From the NCBI RefSeq assembly GCF_001870735.1, contig NZ_MORL01000015.1, forward strand, positions 58,862-122,861: a stretch of 64,000 nt of DNA, given 5' to 3'. This document shows, in pieces, positions 63,660 through 64,000 of the stretch; the first letter of the stretch is position 1, and each line of letters opens with the position of its first letter. The notes under the pieces were generated by a model. The model saw only the letters and a program-made list of their open reading frames with translations, was not told the origin of the DNA and searched no databases. The position numbers and the translations under genes are program-made. The stretch comes from Arsenicibacter rosenii. Its GTDB lineage: Bacteria; Bacteroidota; Bacteroidia; Cytophagales; Spirosomataceae.

Positions 63660-63760
63660 AAAAAAGTGTTTCGCTCAGACGTCTTCCCTTAGCGGTGCTA
63701 AGGACGTTTGTGGGCGGGTCAATGACCCGTGATGACCTGTCACTGGGTTATGACAGGTAT
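63660..63760. other. Candidate origin of transfer (oriT) upstream of the relaxase
   Basis: Three inverted repeats lie within 71 bp of the intergenic region next to the relaxase start: CTTAG-CGGTG-CTAAG (63688-63702), GGGTCA-A-TGACCC (63716-63728) and ACCTGTCA-N8-TGACAGGT (63735-63758). MOBF relaxases recognise a hairpin next to the nick site, and oriT often lies just upstream of the relaxase gene. The nick site itself cannot be placed. Confidence 0.55.
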
Positions 63761-64000
63761 TGGAAAGGGAGGAAGAAAAATCGCTTGGGGTTAAGGCAGG
63801 TAAAAAGATTTGCGATGTTTTACAGCGCAAACTACTCGTAACCATTCGGCGAGGGAGAATCTATTCGCTCTTTGGCGGAAAGAGGCAAGGTTCTCAAAAA
63901 CAGTTTGGTCTTGCTGTTCATGACTTCTATTCCAGAAAACTGTGTACAGGCGGATTGAATAGCAGGTGATGTGGGGTGGTCCTGTTTGGCCGGACACTTT
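63761..64000. other. Right edge of the window, nothing recognised
   Basis: The last 240 bp hold only overlapping short frames on both strands (for example 63760-63969 and 63791-63997) with no family similarity or start signal that I trust. Confidence 0.4.

Larger units (their letters stand above)
38296..64000. mobile_element. Integrative (conjugative or mobilisable) element, left part
   Basis: The segment begins at a tRNA-Asn fragment and an integrase and contains a MOBF relaxase, plasmid-type genes and a restriction-modification operon, none of which appears in the left half. Base composition changes at the boundary, for example A/T-rich DNA at 38346-38487. No type IV secretion genes are visible, so they lie to the right of the window or are missing. 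The right boundary is not seen. Confidence 0.75.

Noticed and set aside
63760..63997. Short frames at the right edge
   Set aside because: Both strands are open over similar ranges with unconvincing protein sequence and no start signals.
1..64000. CRISPR array
   Set aside because: No set of equally spaced direct repeats with unique spacers was seen; the tandem repeat at 38448 has only two copies.

Overview
The window is chromosomal DNA from a member of the Bacteroidota, most likely order Cytophagales (Spirosoma/Rudanella-like). This rests on a type IX secretion C-terminal sorting domain, a T9SS plug-family protein, DUF3276 and DUF4286 proteins, TAnnTTTG-type promoters and a general lack of Shine-Dalgarno sites in the left half. 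The left ~38 kb is ordinary chromosome. From about 38.3 kb to the right edge it becomes an integrated mobile element whose right end lies outside the window.

Left part. An ECF sigma factor heads a tight co-directional run (4562 down to 84): a single-pass anti-sigma-like protein fused to an outer-membrane-barrel-like domain, a small lipoprotein, an inhibitory-type lipoprotein serpin and another small lipoprotein. Housekeeping genes follow: yqgE, nuoABC (without nuoD-N), an M20 peptidase, NADP-isocitrate dehydrogenase, a NarL-type two-component pair, methylmalonyl-CoA epimerase, an A-type Fe-S carrier, a SASA esterase, ahcY, an SGNH hydrolase, murF, an FG-GAP/T9SS secreted protein, a T9SS plug-family protein, ychF, a DUF3276 protein, an RlpA-like protein and a very large thioester alpha-2-macroglobulin. 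Convergent pairs are separated by clear stem-loop terminators.

Middle. A bestrophin-family channel and an LCIB-type (theta-like) carbonic anhydrase form a two-gene operon. The same two families act together in the algal CO2-concentrating mechanism. Next to it lies a Vsr nuclease, a C5 cytosine methyltransferase and a PD-(D/E)XK protein, which together look like a type II restriction-modification set.

Mobile element. A 50-nt 3' fragment of a tRNA-Asn gene (38296-38345) followed by a tyrosine recombinase marks the left attachment site. The cargo is a four-gene tightly coupled operon (type III Mod, type III Res, SNF2 helicase with a PLD-like N-terminus, DUF4391) and a separate 1006-aa helicase with a possible nuclease C-terminus. 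A plasmid-like block follows with small unknown genes, a methylase-like protein, DUF6876, a DUF3991/TOPRIM protein, a metallopeptidase with a membrane partner, and a MOBF (TrwC-like) relaxase with an oriT-like set of inverted repeats upstream.

Most notable. Two operons of the plasmid-like block (starting at 52896 and 57380) are each preceded by a ~200-nt leader. The two leaders share one architecture of several stems, and paired bases differ in a compensatory way between the copies. I read this as a structured cis-acting RNA that coordinates two operons of the element. Genes of these operons also carry strong Shine-Dalgarno sites, unlike the surrounding genome, and two neighbouring proteins there end in the sliding-clamp-binding peptide QLTLF.
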